Below are positions 1 through 12,292 of a DNA stretch of 64,000 bases, piece by piece. The position numbers and the translations under genes were made by a program. Source of the DNA: Welwitschia mirabilis (Eukaryota > Gnetophyta > Gnetopsida > Welwitschiales); the NCBI GenBank assembly GCA_051453625.1, contig JBOZIK010000001.1:82195379-82259378 (forward strand), given 5' to 3'. Position 1 is the first letter of the stretch; every line of letters starts with the position of its first letter. The notes under the pieces are model-generated. The model was not told where the DNA came from and searched no databases. It worked only from the letters and a program-made list of their open reading frames with translations.

Positions 1-551
1 CTTTTTCATAACTAAGTTAGAAATAAATTGAAAACAAAAACTTTACTAATAATGATACATTTTTATTTTCTTCTTACTAAGTCCTTCTATAACTTAGAAT
101 ATTTATGATCTTCTTATAAGAGTTTACAAAAAGGTAAGTTGATGTTTACCTCTTACATCAAAGTTTTCAAGTATTCATCAAATGTAGGATTTATATTTAA
201 TTGATCAAGCTAAGGAGTGAATGGTTTACTCCCTTTGTTTTCCTGTGAGGAATTTTTAGTGGAGTTCTAGTAGATGATGTTTATGGAAAGTTGTATGAAT
301 CCAAAATTTCTACATCATTCTCTTCATTCATTTCATTGTTTTTAGGTGTTGAGACCTCATGAATATAAGTTATTGTATCATTTTCACTTCATGTTTTAAC
401 TTTTAAATCTTTCTTGACTTCATTTAAGTTGGGTAAATGTTGCAATGTAAGAGATCCTTGTGGTATTTAATTAGAAAGCATTGTTTATTAAAGCACATTC
501 ACTAAGTTTTCAATGTTGCTATTAGGTTTTTCTTATACATTTCACATTTTG
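1..551 (-). pseudogene. gag: Ty3/gypsy gag to pre-protease spacer, decayed
   Basis: This continues the gag relic at 552-896 toward protease on the same strand, with several stops and frame changes. At about 107-158 the minus strand reads EVNINLPFCKLL, followed by HKYSKLxKDLVRRK. This fits the conserved spacer of Athila/Tat-type polyproteins (VNINIPFxExLxxxPxYxKFLKDL) that lies between gag and the aspartic protease. The protease itself would lie beyond the left edge. Domain order agrees with a left-pointing element whose 5' LTR is at 1635-2780. The assignment rests on the spacer motif; the rest of the stretch is too decayed to read. Confidence 0.65.
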
Positions 552-896
552 TTATAGATTCTGTAAGTAGATTATTTGGATTTTATTGAAAGTTGAAGTT
601 ATTTGGTTGGAAGTTTGAATTCTAGAATCTATTCTCCAAAGGTTTCCATTGTGATTGTTCACTTGATTTTTGTTGAAATTGTAGTTGGTTTTTAAATATA
701 GGTGTTCTTTGATGAATGTACAAACTTGCTCAAACATCCTCTCTTTATAAGCTGGTAACAAGGAACACTCTTTAGTTGGATGAGAGTCATCTTCAAAAAT
801 TTCACAATTTGATGTTGAGTTTTCATTTTTTACTACTTTTACATCAACTATTATTTGTGTATACTTCTCTAAAGTGGTATTAAAAACTTTCATCAA
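552..896 (-). pseudogene. gag: Ty3/gypsy gag zinc-knuckle region, 114 codons open
   Basis: Nucleocapsid part of a retrotransposon gag, which would package element RNA into virus-like particles. The zinc knuckle is at residues 31-44 of the open frame: C31-x2-F34-x4-H39-x4-C44. That is the exact C-x2-C-x4-H-x4-C spacing with the second Cys replaced by Phe, so it should no longer bind zinc. It is followed by the usual ECxxLPAYKE-type segment and a degenerate equivalent of the plant-gypsy WRNHPNFSW block (NLWRIDSRIQTSN). The frame opens inside gag, so the first Met is not a true start. Only about 740 bases separate it from the 5' LTR, so the N-terminal gag domain is mostly missing or unrecognisable. 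Confidence 0.8.
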
Positions 897-1249
897 CTTG
901 TTTGAGTTCTCTCTTTCTTTGTCCTTGTCATGTTTAATTTTCTTTAAATGAAGAAACTTAACTTTATTTTTGTGATTTTAATAAATTTGACATATTTAAA
1001 GAAGAAATGATATGATCTACTTCTATACTATAATTTTCTTTTGCAAAATCTTATTTAAAAAAAAAAGCAAAAGAATCTTCTTCTTTAATTCTATAAATGT
1101 GTGTACTTGGAATGTGCATACCTGGATTTAGCTCAAAGTTGAATAATCCTTTTTTAATATTTTTTCAATTAATTTTACTCTCTCTGATATTTTGTCTTTT
1201 TACCAAAATTCATGATGTTCTTACATGCTTAGATAGTAAACAAAAGAAA
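897..1249 (-). pseudogene. Decayed gag N-terminal part of the left-pointing element
   Basis: No domain can be named. One patch around 1118-1165 resembles the equivalent position of the nested element (about 43590-43640), with minus-strand residues GLFNFELN here against GLVKFKLK there. This supports the same element family and the same reading direction. Stops and A/T runs break the frame elsewhere. Confidence 0.35.
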
Positions 1250-1634
1250 AAATAAAAAATAATATACTATCATCCACCTAGTCATGGAGATGACAAGAAG
1301 GACAATGATCATAGTAACAAAAAATTAAAACTCAAAAAAATTACCAAAATCAGAAAAGAAAACTATCATCTAGGCTATCATGGATGATAGAGAATATGAT
1401 AGTACTTTTGCTATTTAATTATGAATAGAAAATAATTTTGAAATTTAAGGACTATCATGCCCAATATCATTGGGACAACAAAGAGCATGACAGGAATCCT
1501 AAAATAAAAATAAAAATTACTAAAATAAACCTACTCTACTCTACACAAAAAATATAGTACTAATTTAAATAAATAAACTGAATAGAAAATTTGAGATACC
1601 CATCTAGTTAATAATATATAGTATTTCATCCAAA
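1250..1634 (-). other. 5' leader of family-A element, with three hairpin-like modules
   Basis: Untranslated leader between LTR and gag in the left-pointing element. It holds three copies of a 40-50 bp quasi-palindrome (about 1268-1320, 1362-1404, 1450-1493) built around ATCATGG..GATGACA and separated by A-rich spacers. The nested element has the same arrangement at 43743-44030, and the two leaders align next to the LTR (both contain TGAATAGAAAA). The primer-binding site just inside the LTR is poorly preserved. Confidence 0.6.
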
Positions 1635-2780
1635 TGTTGTAATCCTCACAAAGTCACTAGGCATAGAGTTACAAAATTGACTTTCCAAAGGTATCTTTAG
1701 TCTTTTTATCTTTTAATAACTAAAACTAAATAGCAAAGTAAAATGCAATGTAAAGTAAATGGAAATGAAATGAAAATGAAATTGAAATGAATTCTATTAT
1801 ATCCTAACTCTTCTATCATGAAAACTAGTTCTCTATACTTCAAGTCAATTAAGAAGAGTAATTTCTTGTTCCTAATCAACATGAACTATGAGATATATGA
1901 AATACAATATGAAATGTAATGTGAAATGAAAATAAAATATTAATGCAAATCTAAACTATAATAATCAAACTTGATTAAGGATGCTCTTATGATCTAAATA
2001 AATTATAGAGTCATCACTTAAACTATAACAAACTTAAACCATAAGGAACATAAATAGAATTATAATGAAAAGAGTAATTATATTGATTAATAGAAGTTTA
2101 AATTCACTTACAACAAAGTAGTAGCACCTCAATGGAAGAGACTCAGTCTAACACGAAGAAAACGTCTCTTTGTAGCTATTGGATGGATCTTTTATCCTTC
2201 AATCTTCCATTACAAGTACATTGGGTATAAAATATGGAGACAAAATAAAGGAAGGGAAGGGTATTTATAGTTTTACATTAAAGTTCTAAAATATCAACCC
2301 TAGAAGTTAGGGAAAAAAACCCTAATATTCCAAATATGTTTCATGACTCCTTTAGAACATAAATGTTTTTGACCATAGAAAAATAGTTGTCCTCCTAACT
2401 ATCATGGGGATTACAGAGGGGACGTCACTCTACATCAAAAGATACTCCATTAGCTTTAGGCCCTGCTATTAATCCCATAACTTTTATCCATAACAGTAGT
2501 ATTATCATCCTATCTATCATAGAGATGACAAAGGGGATGATAGTCTTCTTCATCTCCAATATCAATAAGGGATTAATTTTCTGCATGATGAACCATTCTT
2601 CCAAAGTATGTAGTAACAAAGTAAGCTTAAGAAACTTCCAAATATGCTAAGAATCATATGTTTTAATGGTTATTCTATTAGTTCTTCATAATCATCAATA
2701 TTGCATCCAAACATATATAAATTTCCCTACAAAAGCACTCAAAATACACCATATAATTTCTACAAATTGGCATCATAACA
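1635..2780 (-). repeat. Family-A LTR, 5' LTR of left-pointing element
   Basis: On the minus strand it runs from TGTTATGATGCC at 2780 to GGATTACAACA at 1635, that is TG...CA, about 1146 bp. It resembles the LTRs at 37812-39019 and 44263-45493 along its length: the first-strand start, the tract ending in CTAAGAATCATAT near 2650, and the insertion-prone middle. No polypurine tract precedes it at 2781-2800, and leader plus gag follow, so it is a 5' LTR. It contains two of the quasi-palindromic modules (about 2391-2430 and 2501-2546) and an exact TATAAATA. Confidence 0.75.
2262..2269 (-). promoter_or_regulatory. TATA box of family-A LTR
   Basis: Exact TATAAATA on the minus strand, 511 bases inside the LTR. 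It matches the position of the same octamer in three other family-A LTRs (494-545 bases inside), so it is probably the U3 promoter element. Confidence 0.6.
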
Positions 2781-2849
2781 GTAACCAAAAAAGAGATTAA
2801 TTTCTGTTATGTCTACAAATTGTCTAGAAGTCTATTATATAAATAATAG

Positions 2850-5150
2850 GAAAAATTTATAATATTTAAGGCAGATGATCTTTGGGAATAAGCTATAGCT
2901 GAATATAATTTATCATACTCCTCAGTGTATTTAACCCCAAAAAGAATAAAATATGCTTGATTAGATAATATAAAAGACCAAACTTATACTATAGCCCTAC
3001 TAAAATCTTTGCTAGGCAAATGAAATGGCAACTTATATTCTATGAAAAACCATGCATAGAACATATAACTATTCATGGTTATTAGTAACTTATGTAAATA
3101 AAAAAGCATTGTTAGACTCATTGCTTTCCATTTCGGTTTCTACTTTAGGTTATTATCTTTAAAAACCTTAAATTTTCAAATTAAATATACATAAATTTGT
3201 AATTTCTTTTAAAAAACCCCTAATAAAAGTAAGAATTGCTAATGCAAAGTTTATCTATTTCTAGAGGAACTAGAACATTATACATTTGATAGGTAATACT
3301 TACAACTAGATGAACCATAGCTGTAGAAGATAAAGATATTAAATTGCTTTAGGATCATGCTCACTATTTTGAAATACATAATTTAAAAGAGCATAATGAA
3401 TTTTAGAGAACTAGTAAAAATCTAACAAGTAGATACTTTCTTTAGCAAGTAAATTCTTGCAAATCTTTTAAAACCTAAATTCTCTAAGTTTCTTTAAATG
3501 ATAGAAGAAAAAAGAAAGGGGGTTTAAATTATAAGAAATAAAAATGAGGAAACTAAAGCTCATATGTTTCTTTAGACTAGTAGCACATTCTTAAAAATGA
3601 TTTTGGAGCAAAATGCATTATCAATAGATGGTTTCTGGGTCAACATAATCATGCATGGGCCTTTGAAAAATAACTCTAAAGGCCATTAGGATGAGTGACC
3701 AAAAGATAAAAGAAAATAAACTTCTAATTCTAGTAAGAATTCATGAAATAAAGAGTGTTGGGTAAGATTTGGGCTCTATATATTTGAACTTAAACTTCTT
3801 AGTAAGAGGGAACAATTCCATCTTAAATTGATTAGAAGAAAATAATCTAAATTGGCATGGTAAGTTAATCTCATTTAATTAAATTCATAACATTGGTAAG
3901 GCCCAAATTAAATAAAACTATTAGAGTTTAAAAGAACAATATTCATCTTCAGAAGTTGAAAACATAATGACTCAAATTAAATTATTCAAGTATATTGTGT
4001 ATCATAGGAAAATATGTTTAGAAATCTATCATCTAAAGAAAATCCATAAGTTGTGAAATAGAATTAATGCAAACAGTTAGTATCCTTAAATTAAGATAGT
4101 AGGTCACTTGAGATAACATATGAAGTCCATTTGACAATTTAAGTACTACTAGTTACAAGCCATGAGAGGGTCCTAGTTAATTTAATTAATGCAATGGATG
4201 ATAGATCTAAGGCCATTAATAACAGTTAATATGTCAAATTCCATGAACGATGAGTCATAAAAATGTAAACTTGATTTACTTAGTAATTTATAAAGATGGT
4301 AAGAATTAGTATGTGGAAAAGATAAATTCATTCATAAATTATGCTATTCAAAATGCCATGAGTCACACAGATGGGCATCCAATTTCTAGAGTAATCATAT
4401 AAATCTTGAAAGAACACAGTGACTAATAGATTTAAGATTGTAAATGAAAATTGATATGCTAAATGCTATAAGTCACAAACCACTAAAAGGTAATCCTAGT
4501 TTTCAAAGTAATTTCATAATAAATAATAAATAATAGCCAATGAAAATAAGGTTTTGCATAGACTCATTACATTTAGGGTACCATGAACTAGGAGTTGTGA
4601 AACTATAAGTCCCTTTCATAGATTAAAATATTCAAAATGATATTAAAAAAGCACAATGACTAGTGGGAATAAAAGTATTAATGACGATTAGTATTAAAAT
4701 GCTACAAGTCATGCATCATAAAAATATGGGTCTAAGTTATTTTAAAGACACATTAGCATTAATGTATGATTAGGTAAATAATGATGGATGATGGACCTAG
4801 AAAAATAACTCTTATAGGACCTTGATAGATACAACCTGTGAGTCATAAGAATGGTAGGATTTCACTTTTTAAATCCTAATGATTAAAATAAAAAGGATTT
4901 ATTATGACTAGTTAGTGAAAAATGAAAAATCCCTTAAATTTATAGAGGAATTTACAGAATCAAAATTAGAGCTAAAAAGATAAGGTGATTTATTTAAAAA
5001 TGTAACATAAAAGAAAATATTTTTTTATAAAATATTATGAACTACAAAATGAGATGAAATAAATCTATCTTACTTCTTATACAAAATAAATCAAAGTAAT
5101 ATTAGCCTTATTGGAAAATAATGGTGTTACTAAATGTGATAATACTAATG
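2850..5150. repeat. Repeat C, copy 1, with internal ~115-bp periodicity
   Basis: Direct repeat of 57970-60240 in the same orientation, readable by eye almost throughout; for example, the tract AAAAACCATGCATAGAA near 3050 has its partner near 58200. The right half carries seven spaced variants of CCATGAGTCAT (starting at 4159, 4241, 4355, 4465, 4581, 4701, 4835), a degenerate tandem array of roughly 110-120 bp units. No reading frame is evident. It may be an LTR or the 3' untranslated, tandem-repeat-bearing part of a Tat-type element. The minus strand of copy 2 starts TGTTATCACATT, which is compatible with an LTR. Confidence 0.75.
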
Positions 5151-5494
5151 TTATTATAATGCTTTAACTTTCTCATTTACTATGTTTTAAAAGATAGAAA
5201 TAAAAGGCATTTAAATGTCTTATGAGTATCAACATCACATATTAAGAATTTAGGTTTAGATATTATTGTCTTAAGCTATGCAGTAAGGGACTCATATTTT
5301 TTTGAAAGTTCATCTATTTTATTATTAACATCAGAGTTTTCTAAAACACTAGAAATACCAATGGACTTAACCACATGAGGACATCTAAAATTTTCACTAG
5401 ACATTTTCTAATTCTTTAAACTTTTAGAAATTAATTCTAAATGATCTTAGAATTCATCTATTCCTATATTAAGGAAACTATCTCTACTTATCAT

Positions 5495-5795
5495 ATTTTT
5501 TTTCTTTTTTTTTTTGAGATATGATAATTTAATAGTGCCTTTATCACGGGTCTTACACATTACTCACCATCATAGTTCCTACACTTACCCACCAAGACAA
5601 GGGAAGATTCCAATTTACACCCAAGATGACACTATTTAAAGATAGTACCCTAGCTGAGATGAGAAGACTATATACTCACATGATTATTTATGGTTAGGGC
5701 TAATTACAAATCCTTTTACTTACTTATGGAGATTTGAACTCTTGACCATAAGAAAATCACTAACTGGACTTAACCAGTGAGACAGGGTCATTGTC
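5495..5795 (-). mobile_element. tRNA-derived SINE, about 300 bp
   Basis: On the minus strand the head carries an A-box-like TCTCACTGGTTAAG (5771-5782 region) and a B-box-like AGAGTTCAAATCT (5729-5742), about 40 bases apart as in tRNA-derived SINEs. The element ends in a long A run, seen as T's at 5495-5515 on the plus strand. A probable target duplication flanks it: AACTATCTCTACTTA on the left (about 5475-5490) and GAAATCTCTATTTA on the right (about 5799-5813). It has no coding capacity and would rely on LINE machinery. Family unknown. Confidence 0.7.
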
Positions 5796-5813
5796 GATGA
5801 AATCTCTATTTAA

Positions 5814-7214
5814 CTTGATTGAAATTATGATGAAAACAAGTTTTAAATTATGTGACTAATATTTGGCTTTTCTATTTAATGATAGTATACTAGTTATGAT
5901 GGAAAATCGAGGTAAAGTTAAGAGAACATACTTTAATTATTTTAAGTGTTCCTCCATATTCTAGGTCATAAAAGTATGGAATAAGTTGAAAGATGGTTGG
6001 TTTAAAATCTAATCTATGTCTAATTAGATATTAAACTATACATCTAAGTGTACCTAAACATTGTGGTTGAACATAATCTTCAAAAGTTTTTTAAAGAAAG
6101 GAATATTAAACAAGTTAGTTTGATTATAGAAACTAGAATTTTGGATTGATGGTTAGTTTGAAAAATCTAATTAAAACTATTAGGAAAACTAATAATCTTA
6201 GAAAGGATATGAATTATTAAACTAAGAATTTAAGAAAACAAATTATTCATTTCTATGTTATTTCCCTTGAAATCCTTCACATGAATGATTTCTAAAGAAG
6301 GATCTTTTTTTACTATTATTGTTAGGATTCATTTCAAATTAAAAGACATATTATACAATCTAGTATAAGATTGCTATCTCTAATATGTATAACTCTGTGA
6401 AGTTATAAGAGGGATCTAATATCAAAAAATATTAAAAGAGGCTAAATAATAGACTAAGTAAAGTTTCAAGATGAGTTTCTTAAAAACGATGTAGCATCGG
6501 TTAGGCCTAATGATAGTAGTAGTGTACTAGGTAGAAAAGACTTAAGAAAAGAGTATTAAAATATTCAAAGTATTATAAAATATCTTTTAACAAAAGCAAT
6601 AGAAAACTAGTGATAGAAATTGAAATAGTAGTTCTTAAAATAAAATAAAAACCTAAGGAATCCTAGAAAATTAGAATTACAAAAACTAACAAAAATGTAT
6701 AATCTAAATCTACACACATAGAGTACTAAAAAGAAAAAAAAATTAGTAGAAATGAAATTTGGAGAGAAGAAATGAAAGAAAGAGGTTTCTTATTTATTTT
6801 GTTATTTTTAATTTTATTCCTTTTCTTTCTTTTTTCTTTTTTTTTTAAATTTTTATCACTTTATCCCTAGTTCAAGAAAAACTAGATAGTAAAAATCTAC
6901 ATAAACTATGTAGTTGTATACACAAAATATTAATATAACACTCATATTCCATGTTAGAGATAAAAAATTTGATGAAAACTTTAAAAGAATAAAAATGAGT
7001 ACTAACTAGAATATCACTAGAAAAGAATCATTATCACACATTATAAAGTATAGAAAATTAAAGATGCGAAAATCTAAATGAAAGAAAATAAAAATAAAAA
7101 AAAAAGAACACTTATGCATTCCTCACTATGGCTATCATGCCAATGTGCCTAGTAATGGTGTCAAAAGGCTATTTATATAGAAAACTAGCTATGCTTATAT
7201 CTGTCATCAATATA
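5814..7214. other. Unassigned A+T-rich sequence
   Basis: No domain, terminal repeat or partner elsewhere in the window was found. It includes a T-rich tract near 6790-6855. Short open frames only. Confidence 0.5.
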
Positions 7215-10200
7215 TGGTAATGTAGGCAAAGATATTAAATTATTTATTTTATCATAAAATTATGTATTATACTATTTTAAACATAATTTGTAAACTTATG
7301 CATTTACCTGTGATAATTTCAAGTAATTTTCTACATTTTAGATGACATATTAAAAGTGGAAACAATTCAGTAAAAAACACATATGCCACCATCTAGGTCA
7401 CCAATGACACTAGTTCTCTAAAGCAGAATATTACAAAAGCTATGTTTTAAGCTTATCTCAAGAAAGCTATTAATTTCCAATTTATGAAGTTAAGTAATTA
7501 TGGTACCCAACTCCATAAAATGTGTAGCTCTAAAAGTATCCAATTTTCAATTACAAATGCTAAATTCTAAATCCTGATTATTTTGCCTATAAAAAAATCC
7601 AAGTTCCCTAATTTAAGAAAATATTTAACTAGTGACATAGTTTGAACCCTTAGAGTTTCAATCATTAACATGTCTTTCTAAGATTTTCCCTTAAGAGTGA
7701 ACTAGATTTAAAGCTAGCTTTAATGAATCTGTATCAGATTTGTTTTCTTTCTTTAATATAATGTAATTCTTACTTTTTCATAAAATAGTCATTTATCATC
7801 CTTAATTTTAAGTTGTAATTAATATTTTACTATTAATTCTTCTATGAGACTACATTATTAATTACTTTCACTTACTGAGTAAGTTTCTTACATTTACTTC
7901 TTGATTATAGTTATCTTATTTGCTGGACATTAGAAATTTTCTTTTCTACTTTCTATTCTTAAACTAAAATATGAAGGACCTAGTAACTAAAGGATTTACC
8001 AACATTCATGTGATGAATAAGATTATGTTAACATAATAATAAATTAACAATCTAAGGTTTATTTTAGAAATTTATAGTATGTTATTGAAGTGAAGGTAGT
8101 GTTATTGAATAATTCTAGTTATACCTTCAAAGTTAGCTTGTTTTCCTACATCACTCAAAATTCATCTCATCTTAATCTTAATTTTTAATTTTGTTTTTAG
8201 TTTATACAAGTTAGAGAATTTTGTATTATCATTATTTTGTTTTCTGCATTAATTTTTCCATGTCAAAAGTATGACTTTAAGACTCTACTATGATGTGAAT
8301 CTTGATTTAGAAATTATAGAATCTATATACTAATAGTTTGTTAGCATTATTAATAAGACTGACGGCATGTTAACTTTACAGAATATATGCAACCATTTTT
8401 CTCTTATAATTTTTATTTTAGTTTTTCATTTTGTTAGTAATTTTAGCGGTTGATACTACTCTTTCTAGTGTTACTTGAACTATTGTACTTTCTTTTTAAT
8501 ATTTTCTTTTATTTATGTACTTTTCAGTGGTGGGTATTAATCTATTTTTAATGATACTTAAATTGGTTTTTTTAATTTTATTAATTTATTATCCTAATTG
8601 AAATAAAATATTTATATCATATATTTTATAGTTGTAATTCTGATGCATTTTCTATAGGTTTAAGACCTAAATAAGAACTCATACTTTTATTATAGTAGTT
8701 AGTTTTAATTTATAGTACATCATTTCCAAATCATAACATGTCAAATAAGTAGTACCATCACCTTACTTGATTAGTGTCACTAGCCTTTCTATGAACTAAC
8801 CTTTGAAACCTAATCCAAGCCCTGTATTAAAAATTTGAAGCCCATTCTACTCTCATGCTACTTATGAAACCTGTCTAATTTTAATGTGAAATTGAATCAT
8901 GATAATATATGTTGTTTAATTAAAATTTTATCTAATAACAACATGGAAACTAGTATTAGTCATAATAACAAATAATAATCTTATTTAAGAAATCAACCCT
9001 ATGAAGAAATCTAAGGAGAACAACTATCTCATAAAGTAATTAAAATATCCAATTTTCATTTCAAAACCTTCATTATTACAACAAAATACCCTTCTTAAAT
9101 AAATAATTATTTAAAAACTTATAAGTCAATTATCTTAACTAGTAAAATTCTTAAAACTCAACTATCACATATTGCAAAATCAATCAAACTACTTTAACAA
9201 TCTCCCAAGGTAAACCTTTAGATATTACCTATAACCTCAGTTCCTAAGTACATGGGTTTTCCTAATCTAATCCTTGATAGCATGTAGGTTATATTTTAAG
9301 CCTTTCACTATTTATTTACTTCCTCATTTTCATGGCTTAGAATCGAAAGACTCATATTTGCATCTAAAAGAAATCAAGTTTGTGTTATCAATCTTATCTT
9401 AATTTCCCAACATTATAAATGTATTTCTAATAATCCTTTTCCTATTCTTTCTTAAGGAAAAATTAAAATCTTTGTTATACATCCTTAAACCTATTTCCAT
9501 TATAATTTGTACTAACCTATGTATTTAAAATTTTTTCGAATTATAAAACTAATGGTCTTAAATTCAAAATCATGAATTATCAATAAAAAAGTATGAAACC
9601 TTCTTACAAACTCTAGAAATATTTAAAAACCTATTAAAAATTTTCCTCCAACATGAATTTGAACTAGTCAAGATCATTAGAGTTTTTTTTAAAGCATTAT
9701 TACCAAATAATAGGTAGCTAATTGAAATAATGAGGAGGGATAGATTTATATATTTTGCATAAGATGAAGTTTGGAAATATCTTGAACCTATAACTAAAAG
9801 TTCCAAAAATTAGGAAAAACCTACTAAACCATCTAAATTCCATTATTTAATTAGGTTAATAAGTATTTTTAGAGTCTTCAACAACTTTGATGTGAGTAAT
9901 CTAATACATAAACCTTTATTAAAAATATAATCCCTTGCAACTTTTTGTCTAAACCCTCAACCTCCAAATCTAAATTTTTAATCTACCATACATACTCTCA
10001 TAAAACAACTAAGTATTCATCTATACATATTGTTTAGAATATATGTAGAAGTAAGTGTTATAGGATGCCATTGGTAGAGTCATAAGAATGATCATTACTC
10101 AAATACCTATAATCCCAAGTAAAGGAACCATATTAACATTTCTTAGAAATAGGAGAATATCCACATTCAAAATCATACTATTCAATCAAAAACTCATTTC

Positions 10201-10864
10201 CGTCATTGTTTTTTCACCCTTACCCATAAAACCAATATTATTAATCTTATTATAATCTATTATCAAATCACTAAATATCTTCATCTAATCCTTTGAAATA
10301 GGTATTGAAAGCTTATATGGAAATACAAATCCAAAGTAACTGATAGAGTTCTTCCATCATGAATAAGATTAAATAAAGATTTTAATAACTTTAGCAAATA
10401 CCTTTCATATTCTATCTTATTTATACCATAAATTATGGAAACTTTCTATAATCCTAGAACCAAATCCAAGAGGAATTAAAATCATATAAGGAATAGAGCC
10501 TAACTAGATGAAAGAAGCCAAGTCCATCCATCTTATAAGTGGAAAACAAAAAAAGAAAGAATCTAAGTAAAACTAACTTGAAGAGGAATTAACATTCATA
10601 AAGAAAAATGAAAAGAATGAAATAGTAGAGTAATTTGAAAACCATATTCATTTATCAAGAACCTCTACTATTTATACAGTAACTTACAAAAGAAAACATT
10701 GTGAACAAATAGCTAAAGGTTCTAAAAATTTTCAAAAAAGTTAAATTTAACCCGCCTTTATTAGAAGTCACTAAATAAGTCCCTTCGTTTTCAAGGTTTA
10801 TTAAACATATGTGCACAGTAGAGAGTAAAATGCATGTTTAAAAAAAAGCCTTTATAGTTTAACA
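7215..10864 (-). repeat. Long repeat D, copy 1 (candidate LTR plus adjoining sequence)
   Basis: It shares colinear similarity with 13990-18082 over its whole length. Paired tracts include CCTCATTTTCATGGCTTAGAA near 9325 with CTCACTTTTATGGCTTAGAA near 16550, and AGTGGTGGGTATTAATC near 8527 with AGTGGTGGATAATAATC near 15480. On the minus strand it begins TGTTAAACTATAAAGG at 10864, and copy 2 begins TGCTAAAAAGTA at 18082, which suggests a left-pointing LTR start. A TATAAATA lies about 190 bases in. The far boundary is not defined, so an LTR of about 3.6 kb, or an LTR plus internal sequence, are both possible. Confidence 0.65.
10669..10676 (-). promoter_or_regulatory. TATA box candidate in repeat D
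   Basis: TATAAATA on the minus strand followed by GTAGAGG. The equivalent spot in copy 2 (about 17885-17900) keeps TGTAGAGG but has lost the exact box. The position near the TG end fits a promoter for left-pointing transcription. Confidence 0.4.
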
Positions 10865-11272
10865 AACTAGTGTAATCATATAAAATGAACTCCTTCTAAA
10901 ATTATAAATATCTTGATTGTACAATGATATCTAATATAATTGGAGATTATAATCTTAGAAAAGTATCACTAAACTAAGAATAAATCTTTAACCACTTTTA
11001 GTTTATAAGGAACTTGGCTTAAATGATTTTAACAAAATAAAAATTCAATTTAAATTAGTAAATAATGTATTAAAGTCATTGATAAGAATTGTAAAAGATG
11101 TAATTATTAAAGTATATAACTACTACTTCTCAGTAGTCTTTATTGTGTTAGAAATATAATTGACTAAGAATAATTTAATGTCTATTATTTTAGGTAGATT
11201 GTTTCTTGTGACATCAAATGTCCTTATTAATTATAAAACATTCTAATAAATTTTTCATTTAATAATATAATT
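10865..11272. other. Unassigned A+T-rich sequence
   Basis: Nothing recognisable. The similarity between the two D copies stops at 10864, and this stretch has no partner to the right of copy 2. Confidence 0.5.
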
Positions 11273-12110
11273 ATGGACTTAAATAATTTTAATTATGTCC
11301 AATTATCATGGAATACTAATGATATTAATTTTATTTGTAAAATTCATAATCTTAAATCCTTTCCTCTTAAGAAAAATGTTTGTTTCTATAATGATCATTT
11401 TAATGATTTGAACTTACATTTTAATGATTTTTTTAAAAAGTATAAAAATACTATAGATTAGATGACATTTAATTTTAAATATTTAGACTCTATTGCTTTC
11501 ACTTTACATGCTCGTTTAAAATTATTACACTTATATGTAGAGTGATCCCCTAAAAATATTGGCCTTGCTATGCTCTCTTGGGATAACAAATATATTAAGC
11601 CTTATAATCATAATATCTTTAAGTATTTCATTTTGCATACTATTAAAAGACCTACTTGTGATAGAAACTTTTAAATTGTAAAAAACCAATTGATACTTGA
11701 GGGTGTTTTCTTCACAAAGAACCTTGAATACCATCTCCCCTTCAAATCATTTAGCACACCCACTCCAGTTTCAAACCATCTCATTAAATACATCAATAAT
11801 CATAACCCTTATTAATGGACTTAAATAGATAAACCTGTAATATGTAATCATATTGTCAGTACAAATGTATGTAGAACTTAAGCATACTTGTATTATTCAA
11901 GAAAAGGTTATGTTTACTTTTATCTTATTAAGAGTACTTTTACTTAAGGTCTTCAATTTTAGAAAATATGGATAAAATATGTGGAATCTACTTTCATATT
12001 ATACTTTTATTTTCAAGTATTTTATGGGGATAAGATATTTTTATTTAGGCTAATAAGTCAATAACCCCTTATATGTGCTAAAAAACAAAACAATAAGGAA
12101 TATAAGAAGT
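11273..12110 (+). pseudogene. Unidentified protein-coding relic, about 276 codons in one frame
   Basis: Starting at ATG 11273 (open to 11461), the same frame stays readable to about 12110 with roughly ten stops and no frameshift. At this base composition a random frame would meet a stop about every 12 codons. The stops (TAG 11459, TGA 11546, TAA 11672, 11813, 11822, 11879, 11945, TAG 11957 and later) could each come from CAA, CAG, CGA or TGG by a single C-to-T or G-to-A change. Residues look protein-like (for example SIAFTLHARLKLLHLY, HTIKRPTCDRNF, QLILEGVFFTKNLEYH). I do not recognise the family; it is not gag, protease, RT or integrase of any type I know. It lies between the two D repeats on the opposite strand to their presumed direction. 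Confidence 0.5.
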
Positions 12111-12180
12111 AGAATAAAAATAAAAACATAATATATCTTCTATAAAATAAAATTTTGTTTTTCCTAATTTATTGAATTTA

Positions 12181-12292
12181 TTAACTACATCAGGGCTATG
12201 AATGCTCACTGGTAATGTAACTCTAATGATCTACTTATGACATAATTAACTACATCAAGACTATAGACACTTACCAATAATGTAGCACTAAT
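12181..12292. repeat. Two-copy tandem repeat, 65-bp period
   Basis: TTAACTACATCAGGGCTATG starting at 12181 recurs as TTAACTACATCAAGACTATA at 12246. The similarity continues through GGTAATGTAAC / CAATAATGTAGC. The differences are mainly transitions. Function unknown. Confidence 0.7.

Noticed and set aside
9570-9806. 78-codon open frame, minus strand
   Set aside because: Lies in repeat D; the other copy shows no matching open frame and the composition is typical of A+T-rich noise.
11531-11734. Open frame on the minus strand, 67 codons
   Set aside because: It is the antisense of the better supported plus-strand relic at 11273-12110.
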